From Epiperipatus broadwayi (Eukaryota > Onychophora > Udeonychophora > Euonychophora > Peripatidae), in the NCBI GenBank assembly GCA_028023455.1, contig JAQFVV010012405.1:4407149-4471148 (forward strand): a stretch of DNA of 64,000 nt, in the 5' to 3' direction. The notes beneath the pieces are model-generated. The model did no database searches. It saw only the letters and a list, made by a program, of their open reading frames with translations, and was not told the DNA's origin. The position numbers were made by a program, and so were the translations under genes. Shown piece after piece: positions 1 to 12,140 of the stretch (its first letter is position 1; the number at the start of each line of letters is the position of its first letter).

Positions 1-1888
1 TTCTTATAAAGAATTAGTAAAGGATGAAGAAAAAACTTAGCATACTATAGATTTTAATAGAAGATAAGAGATTTAATCAGTAGTACATCTAGCTATGACA
101 TCTTAATTTTCCAAGGATATGTGAATTAATTGTAAATTCATGAGGACAATAATATAAAGATATACTATTTCTATTGACAAACCTAAAAACATGATACCTT
201 TTTTATCATAATGAAGCATCTTACTTTGTTATCTACTAAAATCCAGATCTCTCCCATTAAAGCAGACCATCTTTTTAAGGCTTTCTATATCTTGATCCAA
301 TTTTTAAATATTATTAGTAACTTTTCTTTTTAAGATTTTTTTTTTTATCTTAACATTTTTGCCTTCCCTAATTTTTATTTATTGTCCTTCATAATCTTTT
401 TTAGTTTATCTATTATAATTCCTTCAAATTTCTGGACATAATACTACAGAATCTATTATTTTGAAATATGATTTTTTTTTCCCTACAGTATAGGATTTTT
501 CATACCTGCACTTACATATGTAACATATAGAGGGTTTCAACTCAAACTTTCACACAATCCTCAATCATTGATGCTATCTCATACCACTGATACACTTGAT
601 CACACACATGTTGAAAAGATAAATAATCACCAATATATGTATTTTGTGATAAACCAGCACTCATCAGTTAGTCTGGATTATCATCTTCACACATATATAC
701 AATCAAAACTCAGCTTATATTACGACAGCCAATCTTCATACTTTAATGGACAGTCTTCAAACCACTCCACCCCACAACTCTTCAGTTATCCATTTCATTG
801 AAAATATGATGATGGAATGCTCAAAGTGGATTGATCAAGTGAAATGAATGAATGTCTGTGTGGTTAGATGCAGTGACAGGGTGGCAGTCTCTGGAACTCT
901 AGGACTATAAATTGTAGTCCAGGTTTATTACTGCTATACTCAAACTTTTTATGAACTGTTGAGAAATAACACCAGACTTTTTAAAAAGGAATGTATGATG
1001 AACTTGAACATGTGTTTTTTTTTTTTTTTTGAATGAGGAAAATCCAACTTAATTTATAAGGATTATTGTAAAAATACTCTGAAGAAGTGCAAAATTAATA
1101 GTTTTTATTGAAAAAATATGGTTGAAAATAGAATTCAGTAAGAATTACTATTAGATAAGATGATGAAATTTAAAAAAAAAAGTTGCTCCAGAGAAATTAA
1201 ATGATAATATCACAAAATATCAAATAAACAGAATGCTGGATCAACATGTTCTATATAGGGATGCATTTTCCTTCACAAATTGATTTGTTTTCATCACAAA
1301 ATTCAATTATTCTTAATACTTGCCATTTTTTTCTTAAAGTGAGAATGGATATATTCCTTTAATAGTTGCCGCTGATAAATTATTCATTTTTATTTTTTTC
1401 TCATTTTATTTTCATTAAGTAATCTTTTTTCATTATCTCTTTTTTGTATTTCTATATTAATAGTTGTAGCTTTTTAATTTATTCTGTTCATTCTCTATCA
1501 AATTTATATATTTAATACCTATAACCTTTTCTTCTCTTTTTATAATTATTCAAACTTGTTTAGCCATTACAGTTTTCAATTTCTTTAGCACAAACATAAA
1601 ATAAAGGTACTTTATAACTTCCTATCCAATGCTTGTTTTTAGTATTTTCATCTCAGAATACATTTTTATTGCTTAAACTAATTTATATTCATTTGTATTT
1701 TAAACTTTCTATAAGTTTTGTCAATCCTGCATAACATTTAGGTAAATTTGTAAATGCTGATGTATATCAATAAATATGAGATAAGGAACTAACTCTTTTA
1801 TCTGCAATGCTAACTCCATTATGATAAAAGCAACATTCGTTTAACAACTTATTTAAGAAGTTAGGAGATAAATAGTAGCCTGTATTAC
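1..1888. other. Unassigned AT-rich DNA
   Basis: I see no recognisable gene here. A 77-codon open frame at 568-801 on the plus strand has biased, low-complexity content (His, Ser, Tyr), no family motif and no neighbouring exon signal, so it is probably fortuitous. Short T and A runs are common. Confidence 0.6.
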
Positions 1889-1899
1889 ACTTCTATGTT

Positions 1900-1994
1900 T
1901 TTTTTTCATGTGTCAAAGCATCGGCTGGCCAGCAAGTGAACCCTGGACAACTGCTTATAAGGCAGCTGTGCTTAACCACTCAGCCACCAATGCT
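1900..1994 (-). repeat. tRNA-derived SINE, copy 1
   Basis: Read on the minus strand, the segment starts with a tRNA-like body: acceptor stem GCATTGG pairing with CCGATGC, an A-box-like TGGCTGAGTGGTTAAG, an anticodon-stem-like GCTGC/GCAGT hairpin, an extra arm, a degenerate B box, then TTTGACACATG and poly(A). The same tail follows the copy at 30438. The 9-bp repeat TCTATGTTT lies on both sides (1892-1900 and 2000-2008) and fits a target-site duplication. The element is barely longer than a tRNA. The anticodon loop is altered, so no amino-acid identity is given. Confidence 0.8.
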
Positions 1995-2009
1995 TGACAT
2001 CTATGTTTA

Positions 2010-4139
2010 TTTTTTTTTTGGTAAGAAAATTATTAAATTTTATAAATGATTTCTAATACATATACAAATTTTGTTAAAAAAAAAATTATTTTTCCATACT
2101 AAACATTTCATTTTTTAAAAAATCCCATAATGGTATTCAATTTACTCTATAAATCAAATATTATTTGGTTAGCAATAATTCTCATTATTCAATTTACTTC
2201 TTTTATTTTATTCAAACTATTCATCTGATATAATTATATCTATTTTTTTTCGATATCTATCTAATTAAAATCCTTGGCAATATCATAGCTACATAATAGA
2301 TTACATTAATTATTTTAGTTATTTCATGTTTCATTCTTTACTAGAATTGTAACTATTGAAAGGAAATCTATTCGTCACTCATCTAAGTTATTGGTTTTAT
2401 TGGAATATCAAATTGTTTTTTCAAAACTTTTAATAATTCAATTTGAATCTCTTTCATTCCTTGTGCTTTGTCTTTTTTTTTATTTCATTTAAAAAATATA
2501 AATATTTTGGTATTGTGAAATCTGTTTTCTTCTTACCAATGACATTATAATCATACTTTTTATTTTTATAGTTAATCTCAACAATTATCTTAACCTCTAT
2601 CAATATCTAGATACCCATTTAATGACCAATTCTGAATTAATTATTGAATTGATTTGGGGTCGAATACCTAGAACAAATTATTGAGCTCCATCAAGATTTA
2701 ATTTGATTTATGATCCCAATAATACACTTTTATTTCAACAAGAATAAAGGTATATATGATTTTGTCGAAACAAAAATTCATCAGGATCTATTAATCCTTT
2801 GAAGAGCTGAGTATTTAATATAATTAAATAATCTTTTAATATTGTTTAATTTTAATCTTTATTATAACCATTTGAAATAAATAAGAAATTTTATTATATT
2901 TAAACAAAAGATAAGTTAATTTTATAGATTTAAATTTGACATCGACTGGCTTATTATAATAACTTTCTGATCTATAAATGCTATTGATTTCAGATTATAC
3001 GACACAATGACGTCAAGCCCGAAGCCATATTTGATGTACTTTGTTAAACATTATCTTTTTATAAATATAATACTTACAACTTATTAATTTCTATAAAATA
3101 GAAATTTAATTTTTTTATATGCATTGATAAAATAAATTGTAGAATTTAGCTTAATTTTTTTGTTTAAAGTAAAAGTCTTTTCGTATAAATGTCTAAAAAA
3201 AGATGAATTCTATTTTTATTCTTTTAAGCATCTTATAAAATTAAAAAAAAAAATTACAATTACAAAAATTTATCATAGCGTTTGAGAAAAAAAGGGTTAA
3301 TACTAAAGAAGTTGTTTATTTTGAAGAGTATTCATTAATTAGAAGTATTTCAGGTGTAACTGTAATGCATTGATTTTCCATGTCTTAAGATAATTCAATA
3401 AACCATCCATTATTGGTCAGTATAAAAGTATCTAGAAGAAATCAAACTCATTAACTAGCAATTGGCAAGCATTATGATTACTACCTTCTTCATTGTTTTT
3501 CTATAAATAACTGTCAAGGAATTTTTCTTGCAGTGACCTAATTAAAGATTATTTACCACCATTATTACGAGGTATCAATATCATTTTACAAGCCTGGTTT
3601 ATACTGCCTTTATGTTCATTATTCCTATAAAAGAAGTTGGTGAAGCCTTTGTACTGCCATAGGATATTTAAAAATCATTGCATCTGATGTTTTTAATATA
3701 TATTTTTAGGCATCGCCAAGATGACATCCATATTGGCATCTGACAATCCTATAAACAACATTTTTTGAAAGTAATCTATTATCTATTTGATTTCCTGGGT
3801 GACTAATCAAATTCTGATAAAATTCATCCACTTTAATAGTCATTCTCTTATTTTTCCAATACATTTTCAGAACATGGTACAGACTTTTTGTGAATTAAAA
3901 TAATTTTTGATATAAATCAAAACAAGATAATCTCATTCTGGTTGTTGGATTTTATGCAAGAGTTCAGATCTACTCTGATTAACTATTTAGCAAATTCTCT
4001 TTTTTCAATGTTTGACATAGAGAATAACAGAAGTGATATTTTAAGCAATTCTGATATTGATTTTTTAAAAATGTATTTTACATCTCAAAGGACTTAAAGA
4101 ATCATGCTTCCACTCCTCTCCAAAAAATGGACACTCTCA

Positions 4140-4140
<1 letters not shown>
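2010..4140. other. Unassigned AT-rich DNA
   Basis: No coding region, structural RNA or recognisable mobile element is visible. A TGACGTCA palindrome occurs near 3009, but one such 8-mer is not evidence of a promoter. Confidence 0.5.

Positions 4141-4142
<2 letters not shown>

Positions 4143-4172
<30 letters not shown>
4143..4172. repeat. (TA)n microsatellite
   Basis: An uninterrupted AT dinucleotide run, followed by a short TATGTATATATA stretch. Unlike most other TA tracts in this window it does not abut a recognised element. Confidence 0.95.
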
Positions 4173-4181
<9 letters not shown>

Positions 4182-4429
4182 CCCCTCCATTTTTTTATAT
4201 TGTGATCTTGCTATGATTATGAGAACCCAATAAATTCTCCAATGTGCTCAGTCATTGTATCATTACTTTTATCAGCCTCAACACATATTAGAAATTGCAT
4301 TAATAAATATAAAAAGATTACAAAAATGTATTTTAATAATGCATATTTTCAATATCTTGATTCTCAAGTCAAGGGACTGTTAAAGAACCTTATCTAGATA
4401 ACTATCTATATATAACACTATCATTTTTA

Positions 4430-4680
4430 GCCATTATTGATTCACTGCAAAATAAAGGTTTCCCAAGTTTAATTCAGTTTTTCTGAATCCTAATTTCTCT
4501 TCTCCACAATACACCAGAAAACTTTCTTATTTAATCATTTCACATATGATCTCTTTTTTTAACTTTTTTACAATCTCTTGGAATATAGTTTAAGACTTCA
4601 ATTGCCCGTCTATTAGCATTGCTTTTAACAATATGTCCAGCCCAACTTGATTTCAGTTATCATTCCATTTCTAAAGCAAA
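4430..4680 (-). pseudogene. RTE-like LINE, short decayed 3' fragment
   Basis: The plus-strand text aligns by eye with the reverse complement of the last part of the large RTE-like copy (17,600-17,810). Shared landmarks are CCAAGTTTAAT, a TTCTCTTCTCCACA block, ACTTTCTTATTT and TTTTACAATCTCTTGGAAT. It therefore encodes only the extreme C-terminal end of the reverse transcriptase polyprotein, with substitutions and small indels that remove any open frame. It is a dead, 5'-truncated LINE remnant. Confidence 0.75.
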
Positions 4681-5087
4681 AAACTAGAGATCGAGTTTTG
4701 TGATGACTATACAGACTAATATGTAGAATACAAATAGGTACACATATAAAATATGCTGATCCATTTTAAAATATAGCATCACCAAATTTATATTTTGTGA
4801 TGCTGTTTTTTTAATTCTCTTTTGCAAAAACCTTTTGTTACTGAAATACTTCAAGATCATATCTAATTATAGCTCTCCAGTGATCTATAGTCTCTGTCAT
4901 ATCTTCCAATGGAAATAATCAACATAACATATTTTTAAAATGCCTTTGAGATAATCCTTACAATATAAATGCAGTCTATTTTAACAATAACAATTATACC
5001 CTCTTGGGAAGTCTTGTATTGCTCATACATTTCATATATCCATTCCAACGAAGATGTGATTTTATAATAATGGATTTGTATTTATTG

Positions 5088-5205
5088 TTTGGACTATTTC
5101 TATCATCTAATATGAGTATTGAATGACTTTAGAAAAATTTAACTTTATTTAAATATTCCAAATACATTCAACTGTTAGTAATAGCACACCAAACAGGTTA
5201 ATATA
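5088..5205 (-). repeat. Inverted terminal segment of PLE1 copy 1
   Basis: This stretch is the reverse complement of the 3' end of the PLE1 element at about 6372-6495. Both contain ATTCAACTGTTAGTAA or its complement, a TTTAAATAAAGTTAAATTTTTCTAA block and AATAGTCCAAACAATAAAT. PLE1 copy 1 is thus flanked by inverted rather than direct terminal sequences. PLE terminal repeats (pLTRs) are known to occur in tandem or inverted arrangements. Confidence 0.8.
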
Positions 5206-5219
5206 TTAGCAATATTTAC

Positions 5220-6170
5220 ATGGAAGAACTTGAAATCACAGCCATAAAAACTACTCCATATCCACCTAAAATTTGGCTTAACTATGTAAATGATACATTT
5301 GTTGTATGGCCACATAGTAAAGCACTATTACAAAAATATCTGGAAGCACATCAACAACATATCCCCTTCAATTAAATTCACTATAGTATCAGAACAAGAA
5401 CAAAAATTGGCATGCTTAGATGTTCTTGTGACAAGACTCCCTTACAGCAAAATCAAAAGTACAGTTTACCCAAAACCTACACATATAGAAAAATACTTAG
5501 CCTATACATCCAATTGCACCAGAAACACAAAACATGGAATTATACTATCACTATGGAACAGAGCAAAAGAAAAGATTTATGCAGAACAAACTCTTATGAA
5601 AAATGGTTATCCAACAGCTGTTATTAAGAAAACCTTAAATAGACACCAAAAAGAATCATCAAAAGAAAAAACAATTATTGGTACTGAAGTGTACCCATAC
5701 ATACCAAAAATAGCTGACAAATTAAAAAAAACTGCAATCAGTATAACGCCAGAACAGCATTTCAGACCCATACCACACTATGAGGAATTCTAACATCTAC
5801 AAATCCTAAACTTGAAATTCTGTAAAGAAAAAACTGCATCTATAAAATACCATGTGAATGTGGAAGAACATATATTGGTAAGACCAGTCATCCCATTGAA
5901 ATGCACTTGCAAAAACACAAACTGATGATTAGAAGAGAGAAAACATGTGTCTACAGTAGCAGATCATATATGTGCCAATAAACATATGTTTAATTGGGAA
6001 AATACAAAAATATTGGATAGAGAAAAAAAGGTACAGAGAAGAAAATTTAAAGAAGCTGCTCACATGACAATGGCAAACAATCCCATAAGTTAACCTAGGG
6101 TGACTGTATATAATGTGTAAAAACCACTAATCAACTTCACTCTTAAGAAGAAAAAAGTGGAGAAATCAAG
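5220..6170 (+). pseudogene. Penelope-like element PLE1 copy 1: reverse transcriptase C-terminus plus GIY-YIG endonuclease
   Basis: A fragmented PLE polyprotein. From the ATG at 5220 one frame reads through a reverse-transcriptase palm motif YVNDTFVVWPH, in which the first aspartate of the usual YVDD is asparagine, so this copy looks catalytically dead. The frame breaks near 5345, and translation continues in the 5290-5793 frame, which has a PLE thumb-type stretch (CLDVLVTR) and a basic region (TRNTKHGIILSLWNRAKE). After the stop at 5793, about 5830-5920 encodes CIYKIPCECGRTYIGKT, the start of a GIY-YIG nuclease domain, followed by further stops. The 5' two thirds of the RT is missing. It is a 5'-truncated, frameshifted, non-functional element. 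Confidence 0.85.
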
Positions 6171-6189
6171 AGGAACCTCATACATAATT

Positions 6190-6495
6190 ATATGAAATTT
6201 CTACAGACTGTTGCTTTTGTCTGGATGGCTCAGTTGCTTAGAGTGTTACTTTAACATTCAATACTCAAGAATCTAAGGTCTCAAGTTTGATTTCCATGCT
6301 AGTACTGTCACTAGTCAGGCCAGCAACACCTAAAGAAGAGGGGAGAATAATACCTCTTGAAACATTGTGTATGTACTAACCTGTTTAATGTGTTCTTACT
6401 AACAGTTGAATGTATTTGGAATATTTAAATAAAGTTAAATTTTTCTAAAGACATTTAATACTCAGATGATGGAAATAGTCCAAACAATAAATGCA
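6190..6495 (+). repeat. PLE1 3' non-coding region / pLTR with tRNA-like boxes
   Basis: This stretch follows the GIY-YIG remnant. It holds a tRNA-like segment, with an A-box-like TGGCTCAGTTGCTTAGAG at about 6226-6243 and a degenerate B box at about 6280-6292. Next come a possible degenerate hammerhead core (about 6330-6360) and the terminal block shared with 5088-5205 and 55,570-55,750. The two other PLE1 copies at 58.6-60.5 kb carry the same order. Confidence 0.65.
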
Positions 6496-6539
6496 ATAAA
6501 CAGAGCTAAAACACCATCACAAACCTGCAGGAAAACATT

Positions 6540-7960
6540 ATAATAGTGGATTTTATATTATTACATCTATCAAATTGATTGATTTACAATCCTGATTATT
6601 GTATCATTAAAATTTTATGTTGTGAAGAATTCTTAAATTAAAATTTTCCAATAGTTTTATGTTGCATTTATAAGATAAGACTCACTTCCAAATACTAAAT
6701 TATGCAAACTTATAGTTTAATGTATAAAATTAAGTTCCAGTTATTGTTTTGCTATAATGAAATACCCTATCTGTTAATTTGTTAAAAGCGACTTACTGAA
6801 GTTTGTGGTGCATCTCAATGTCTAAATTCATATTTCTACATATGTATTATAACTTAAAATAAAAATGGTTAAAATTTCCCAAAATCACCAATGATGAGTC
6901 ATTAGCTATATAATATGCCAAAATAATAAGAACAATATTATGGGCTAAGCTTGGAGAGGTTACTAAATGCTATATTCTACAATAAAAAGAAGCCACAAGG
7001 GTAATAAATAGCAATCAATAAATATTGTAAATACAATACATAACATTTAACAAATTTTAATAAAAGAACTCTCAATTCATTCTCACACATTATAGGGAGG
7101 CTTTTAATATTGGAAGCATTTATCATATAACGTTTAGCTTATATTAAATCCTCTTTTTTCTAATATCTCTTCCCACATCACTTCTAATCACCATCATCAG
7201 TATCTCCTTATCATGATCAGATCAACATTTATCTCTTTTGATAAATAACAATATGTTTCTTAGATTTGTTACCTCTTAAAATTAATTTCTTTTTTTGCAA
7301 AACAATTTCTTTAATAGTCATTTCTATAAATTAAAATCTCATGGTTCTGCAAATAAAATTGTATAATATTAAAAATTTCCTCTTTTCTTTTTGTTTAAGG
7401 ATTATTAGGCAATGAAGGGAATCCAAATAATAATATAAAGAGACATACTCTTATCCATAAGATAATGTCTACTTAAATTACAACAATAATAATAAATTTT
7501 AAAGAAAATATTTTACTTAAAATAAATACATGAAAAATTCTTAATTTGGAATAAAAGAATATGCCAGGATAGCATTCAGATGAGTGGATAAAGGATTTTA
7601 TGGGTCACTCAGGATATCACATAACAATTTCTACAGGATTTGAGATAAATAATTTTATTATATACACTTATATATCAAAACAATAATTTTCTGAATAAAA
7701 TAAAATAATTTATCACAAAAGCAGACTTTTTTGAGGAATACAATTGGTTAAAGTGATCATTTAATAATTAAGAAAATGAATAATTTATTTTGAGATTTTT
7801 TAAACAAAGTGATTATTATACTGAATTTCTTATGTTCATGTACCCTTAATGTTCAATATAAAAGATAACTGTAGTAGATTTTTTTAATATTGATTTCTGG
7901 ACAATATGTATAGATGATGATAGAAAGAGTATGAAACCAAAATTAACAATAAGAATATTT
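6540..7960. other. Unassigned AT-rich DNA
   Basis: No open frame, RNA gene or recognised repeat is visible here. Confidence 0.5.
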
Positions 7961-7964
7961 GCTT

Positions 7965-8147
7965 CAGATCCAAGGCTCCTCGCTGATGAAGGCCACAAGC
8001 CAGAAACTAGTCTGGGGATATTGGATGAGTAGGCACTAGATAGGGATTTTTATGCACAAGCCTTCTGGCATCCATTGATTGCTCTTGTTAGCACAATATG
8101 GCACTACTATATGGAGAGTTTTGCTTTGTTTTGAATTGTTTAATATT
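7965..8147 (+). repeat. R1 dispersed repeat with hammerhead-like core
   Basis: A repeat of about 180 bp that begins CAGATCCAAGGCTCC, continues through a hammerhead-like core at 7977-8018, contains TATGCACAAGCCTTCTGGCA, and ends in a GGAGAGTTTTGC block. Copies or parts recur at 12,003, 31,180, 44,340, 55,047 and 57,384. The end of this copy (GTTTTGAATTGTTTAAT) is the inverse of the start of the copy at 12,003. It has no coding capacity. It could be a non-autonomous PLE-type retroelement or a pLTR fragment. Confidence 0.75.
7977..8018 (+). ncRNA. Hammerhead-ribozyme-like motif (R1, degenerate)
   Basis: Core CTGATGA lies at 7983-7989 and GAA at 8003-8005. Stem II is GGC/GCC (7991-7993 with 7999-8001). 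A very short stem III is A8006-C8007 with G8010-T8011. C8012 sits at the cleavage position, and a six-pair stem I joins 8013-8018 with 7977-7982, including two G-U pairs. The base pair expected next to the core (10.1-11.1) is A opposite A, so activity is doubtful. Confidence 0.55.
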
Positions 8148-8149
8148 TG

Positions 8150-11100
8150 CTTTAACAATCAACACATTGAACAGATAACAACTTTGAAAATCTACAATGT
8201 CACAAAATAAATGATTTAAATATTCTACTGTACAATTCAATACAGAAGAGAAATGTGATTTTTTTTAAAGTTTACAGATAAAATAAAATAAATTGATTGA
8301 TTAAATAATAATGAAAATATTATCATTGTCTGATTAATAAATACCTTTTTCAATATTAACATTACAATGAATAAAAAAACATTAACATTATAACAAGAAG
8401 TTCTCCAATCAACAAAATAAGTATATTTAAACCGTAAATAGGATTTACAAGTCCAGCAGTGGAATAAATAACTGAAGGAAATATATATCACTTACTGAGG
8501 CCCAAAATAACGATTTTAATTTCTAAAATAAATGTTTATCAGTTTTACATCCTATAATACTGCAAAGTATAAAAAATAGACCTACCCATCAATAAAAATT
8601 AACAATCTACAATTAAAGAGTGCAACAGAAGAGAAAGATGATGTTCCTCTGGACTAAGAATAATATAAATTTCCCCAAAATAAAATCATGGTGGTACATT
8701 ACACATGGCCTTGTTTAAAAAATACATGGAATAATATACCTGCAATTTAAAACATAAATAAGGCAATGTAAAATAAGTGATGACATGAACTCAAAAAGGT
8801 AGTACCTACATTTGAGGGCAATAAATATGCTAGGATTTAATTTCTAAACATAAAAACAATGAGTATGAACCATCAAAAGTGTAATATGAACAATAATAAT
8901 TGTCTTAAATAAAGCATTTCATGCTTAATATAAAACACAAAGTGAATAACATCACAGAATATATAATATTAAGAAATAGATATAGCTACAATCTCATGAT
9001 AAACATATTCTAGCAAAATAAATATCCACAAAAAAAAAAGACAAAGCTATAATCTCTTGGAAAAATTAAAAAACTAATGACAAACTAAGAGTGTACAATA
9101 AAAAAACAATACAGTCTAATGCAACAATCTCTTAAATAATACTCCAATAATTAACTGATATGTAAAACTGATAACATAAATTATTTGCCAAATCTGGCTT
9201 GATAAAATCATAGTCTAAAATAAGCAAAAGAATATACACCATTTTTACTTTATTCAATATTAACATATACATTCAAATAAATAACTCATGATAAGGAATG
9301 AATAACACTTTAAAATACAATATTATGAAAAGGTGAATATTATGTGAACTTCTAGATAATTCAACTTACACATATTTCATAAAATTATATCAGATAAAAT
9401 GTATAAAATAAAATATGATAAATTCCAATAGTATGATATTAAAACTAAAGATTATACCCAATTTACCAAAATAAATAAATAAAAGTTCATTATCCTTGTT
9501 TTATCATTCCACAGGATACAATATCTATAATTACCAATCTGCAAATGCTAAAAATTTCTCCTGCTTCATTAAAACAATTTAAAGCATTCAAATATTTTCA
9601 ATAAGTAATAAATTTCCTAATGAACATGAGCACAAAATACATTAATGGCCATTCACTATTCATGAAGAATATTTTTAAATAAATCACAGATAATAATGAG
9701 GCACCTAAAATTATATATAAATTAATTACTTCTTATTATATATTTCTGAACCACATGTGGAAGATAAAACATGAGGAGCGTTCATTACTTTAACGAAATA
9801 AAATTTTATTGTAGAGAAAAATTTGAAACTAAGAATAATGATAATGGCGAGTTATAGTAGAGCAGATTTACAATAAAATAGATAAGCATATGACAAACTT
9901 TTTGAACAAATATTCCATTAATAGTTTAGAATATTATTTTTAAATGTACATAGTCATGTAATAAATTTTTGGAACAATAGCTTAAGTCTATAATCTTAAT
10001 ATCACAGACTTAGAAAATATTTTTCCTGGCATTAATCTGAAATAGACTTATGAAATATATAAGACAATATTTTGCAAGTGAATGACTTCTGTCCCACTGC
10101 TATGATAATGATAAGTAAATAAAATTTCATTTCAAAAGTATTAACATTTGAAGTAATTTATATTTTAATGGCATCAGTGGTGGTAGCATAATTGCTGCTT
10201 ATGGCAGCTGATTCATTGAAATTAAAATTTATTTTGTTTTCTTTTTAAAATTGTGGAAAAACTATTAGAATGATGTTTATGAAAAGTGCATAATTCTCTG
10301 CAGCTTTAGTTTCTTTTTAAAATGGCATATTGCATGTTAAAAATTGGACAAAATTTAGATTTTTTATTAATATTTTTATTAATACATTCATTTTTTTTGC
10401 TCAGTTTACTACATTGCATGAAAAAGACAAAGGCACAATTTTTTATCGAAAGACTCTGTAATAAAATGGATTAGAGATGTCTCAAAGATTCAAGACCTTC
10501 ATTCTAATAAAAACATAATATAGTAAGTATTCAATTTAAATTTTTTTTTATTTGCATAGTATTTTAAATTTTTGTATTATTTGCATAGTATTATTTTTAA
10601 AAAAATTGTTATTTGATAAATATATAATTTATTAACATGTTTTCATTTGTATTAGTGTATCTGTGTAGTATAAAAATTATACTTGTATTCAAATATAACA
10701 GTCATTTACATATAATGTAAATTTCAAGCTCTAATCCAAGTTTGAGGCTGTGTTTGTGTAACAAGTAATGATTTTTATATATAAAATTAAGGTATTATAG
10801 AGTAATGCAATGTAAATTTTAAGACTGATTATCAGATGTACAAAAAGGTTGTAGTTGATAAAACAATCACAAAATTTACTGGGCATAGCACCATGTGAAA
10901 ATATAAACTCTTAAAACCAATAAAGAGTGGTTTCAAGTGGTGTGTATAGTGATAGCCACAATGGTTATGTATTCCACATGGAATTGTATGTGGGCAAATT
11001 ACCAAATCCTGATTCTTGCCTATGCTTTGGTACTCATGCTGTGGAATCAATAGTTTTGCCATATCTTGCATCACATTATTTTCAAGTCTACAGTTAGCAA

Positions 11101-12000
11101 ATGAGATATATTCAAATAAATTATATCTCTGTGAGACAATAAATATAACAAGATAGCATCATTGGTGTGCACAAAAAATATAAACATCATTCATATATGC
11201 AAAAATTATAAAATGAAGAAGCGAAACTCATTTTTTCATTGATACAGCAGTAGACGTCAATTTCTAGTTTTGGATAGGCAAAAAGCCAATTGCTGTGATG
11301 ACAAATGCATATTCACCTTCTGTAAATGATTTGTTTTGTATCCTTTATTAGGATGAATCTTTTTCTTGTAGATATCTTGAGATTTTTTAACTTTTGTGGT
11401 ACAAGATAAAAATGAAGAATTCTTATGTGACTATTTTTGTAGATTCTGAAGCTTCTGATTATCTCAGGTAAAAATATATATATAGTTTGAAAGAAAATTT
11501 TGTGAGGAATACAAAGTAATTATCAATGAAGATGTAATTTAAACTTAATTAATGATAAATTAGAAATTATGAACAAACAATAAAGTAATAATTATTTCAG
11601 ATGTTGAAATTTCTTTTTTCTTTCCTTTTTATGGTAATCACTATGTATCTTAGCCTTATTATTTTTCTTAGTTTTTACAGTTTCTATCAATATATAGCAT
11701 TTTGCTCTAATATTATTATGACTAAAGTTATTGTAAAAATTATGTCTCATGTCAGTTTTTTTTAAATTCAATATGCTGCCAATGCCCCTAATATCGTTGA
11801 GAATATATTTTAAGAAATGAATGTTATTCTTTTTAAATTGACATTAATAATTAATAGAAAATACATATTGGGATTAATTAAAAAATCACTCATTACTGAT
11901 ATGTCTTTAAAATATGTTGAAGTAATTAATAAATATAAATTTAATATAAATTAAATGTTTTCCTATTTACACTATAAGTAAGTTTATATCAGCAATATAT
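8150..12000. other. Unassigned interval between inverted R1 copies
   Basis: About 3.9 kb of AT-rich DNA lies between oppositely oriented R1 copies. Small frames at 8237-8491 and 10832-11074 on the minus strand show no known motif. No transposase or reverse-transcriptase motif was found, so there is no evidence that the interval moved as a unit. Confidence 0.5.
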
Positions 12001-12002
12001 AA

Positions 12003-12140
12003 AATTAAACAATTCAAAACAAAACAACACTCTCCATATAGTAGTGCCATCTTGTGCTAACAAGAGCAATCAATGGATGCCAGAAGGCTTGTGCATAAAA
12101 TTATTGTGCTAGTATGAGATAGTGATCATGTGAATATATA
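12003..12140 (-). repeat. R1 dispersed repeat, inverted relative to 7965 copy
   Basis: Starts ATTAAACAATTCAAAAC, the exact inverse of the end of the copy at 7965-8147, and continues with CTCTCCATATAGTAGTGCCA. After GCATAAAA it lacks the hammerhead core and passes straight into GTGCTAGTATGAGATAG and TGATCATGTG, the outer boundary shared with other R1 copies. It is an internal-deletion derivative. Confidence 0.8.

Noticed and set aside
1919-1994. A functional tRNA gene
   Set aside because: The anticodon loop and B box are altered, and the poly(A) tail and flanking duplication show it is a retroposed SINE.
3008-3016. TGACGTCA as a CRE enhancer (also near 51,433)
   Set aside because: Two isolated 8-mers in 64 kb with no promoter context are not evidence of regulation.
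8150-12000. A DNA transposon bounded by R1 inverted repeats
   Set aside because: No transposase, no target duplication outside the repeats, and R1 occurs alone elsewhere, so two independent copies cannot be excluded.
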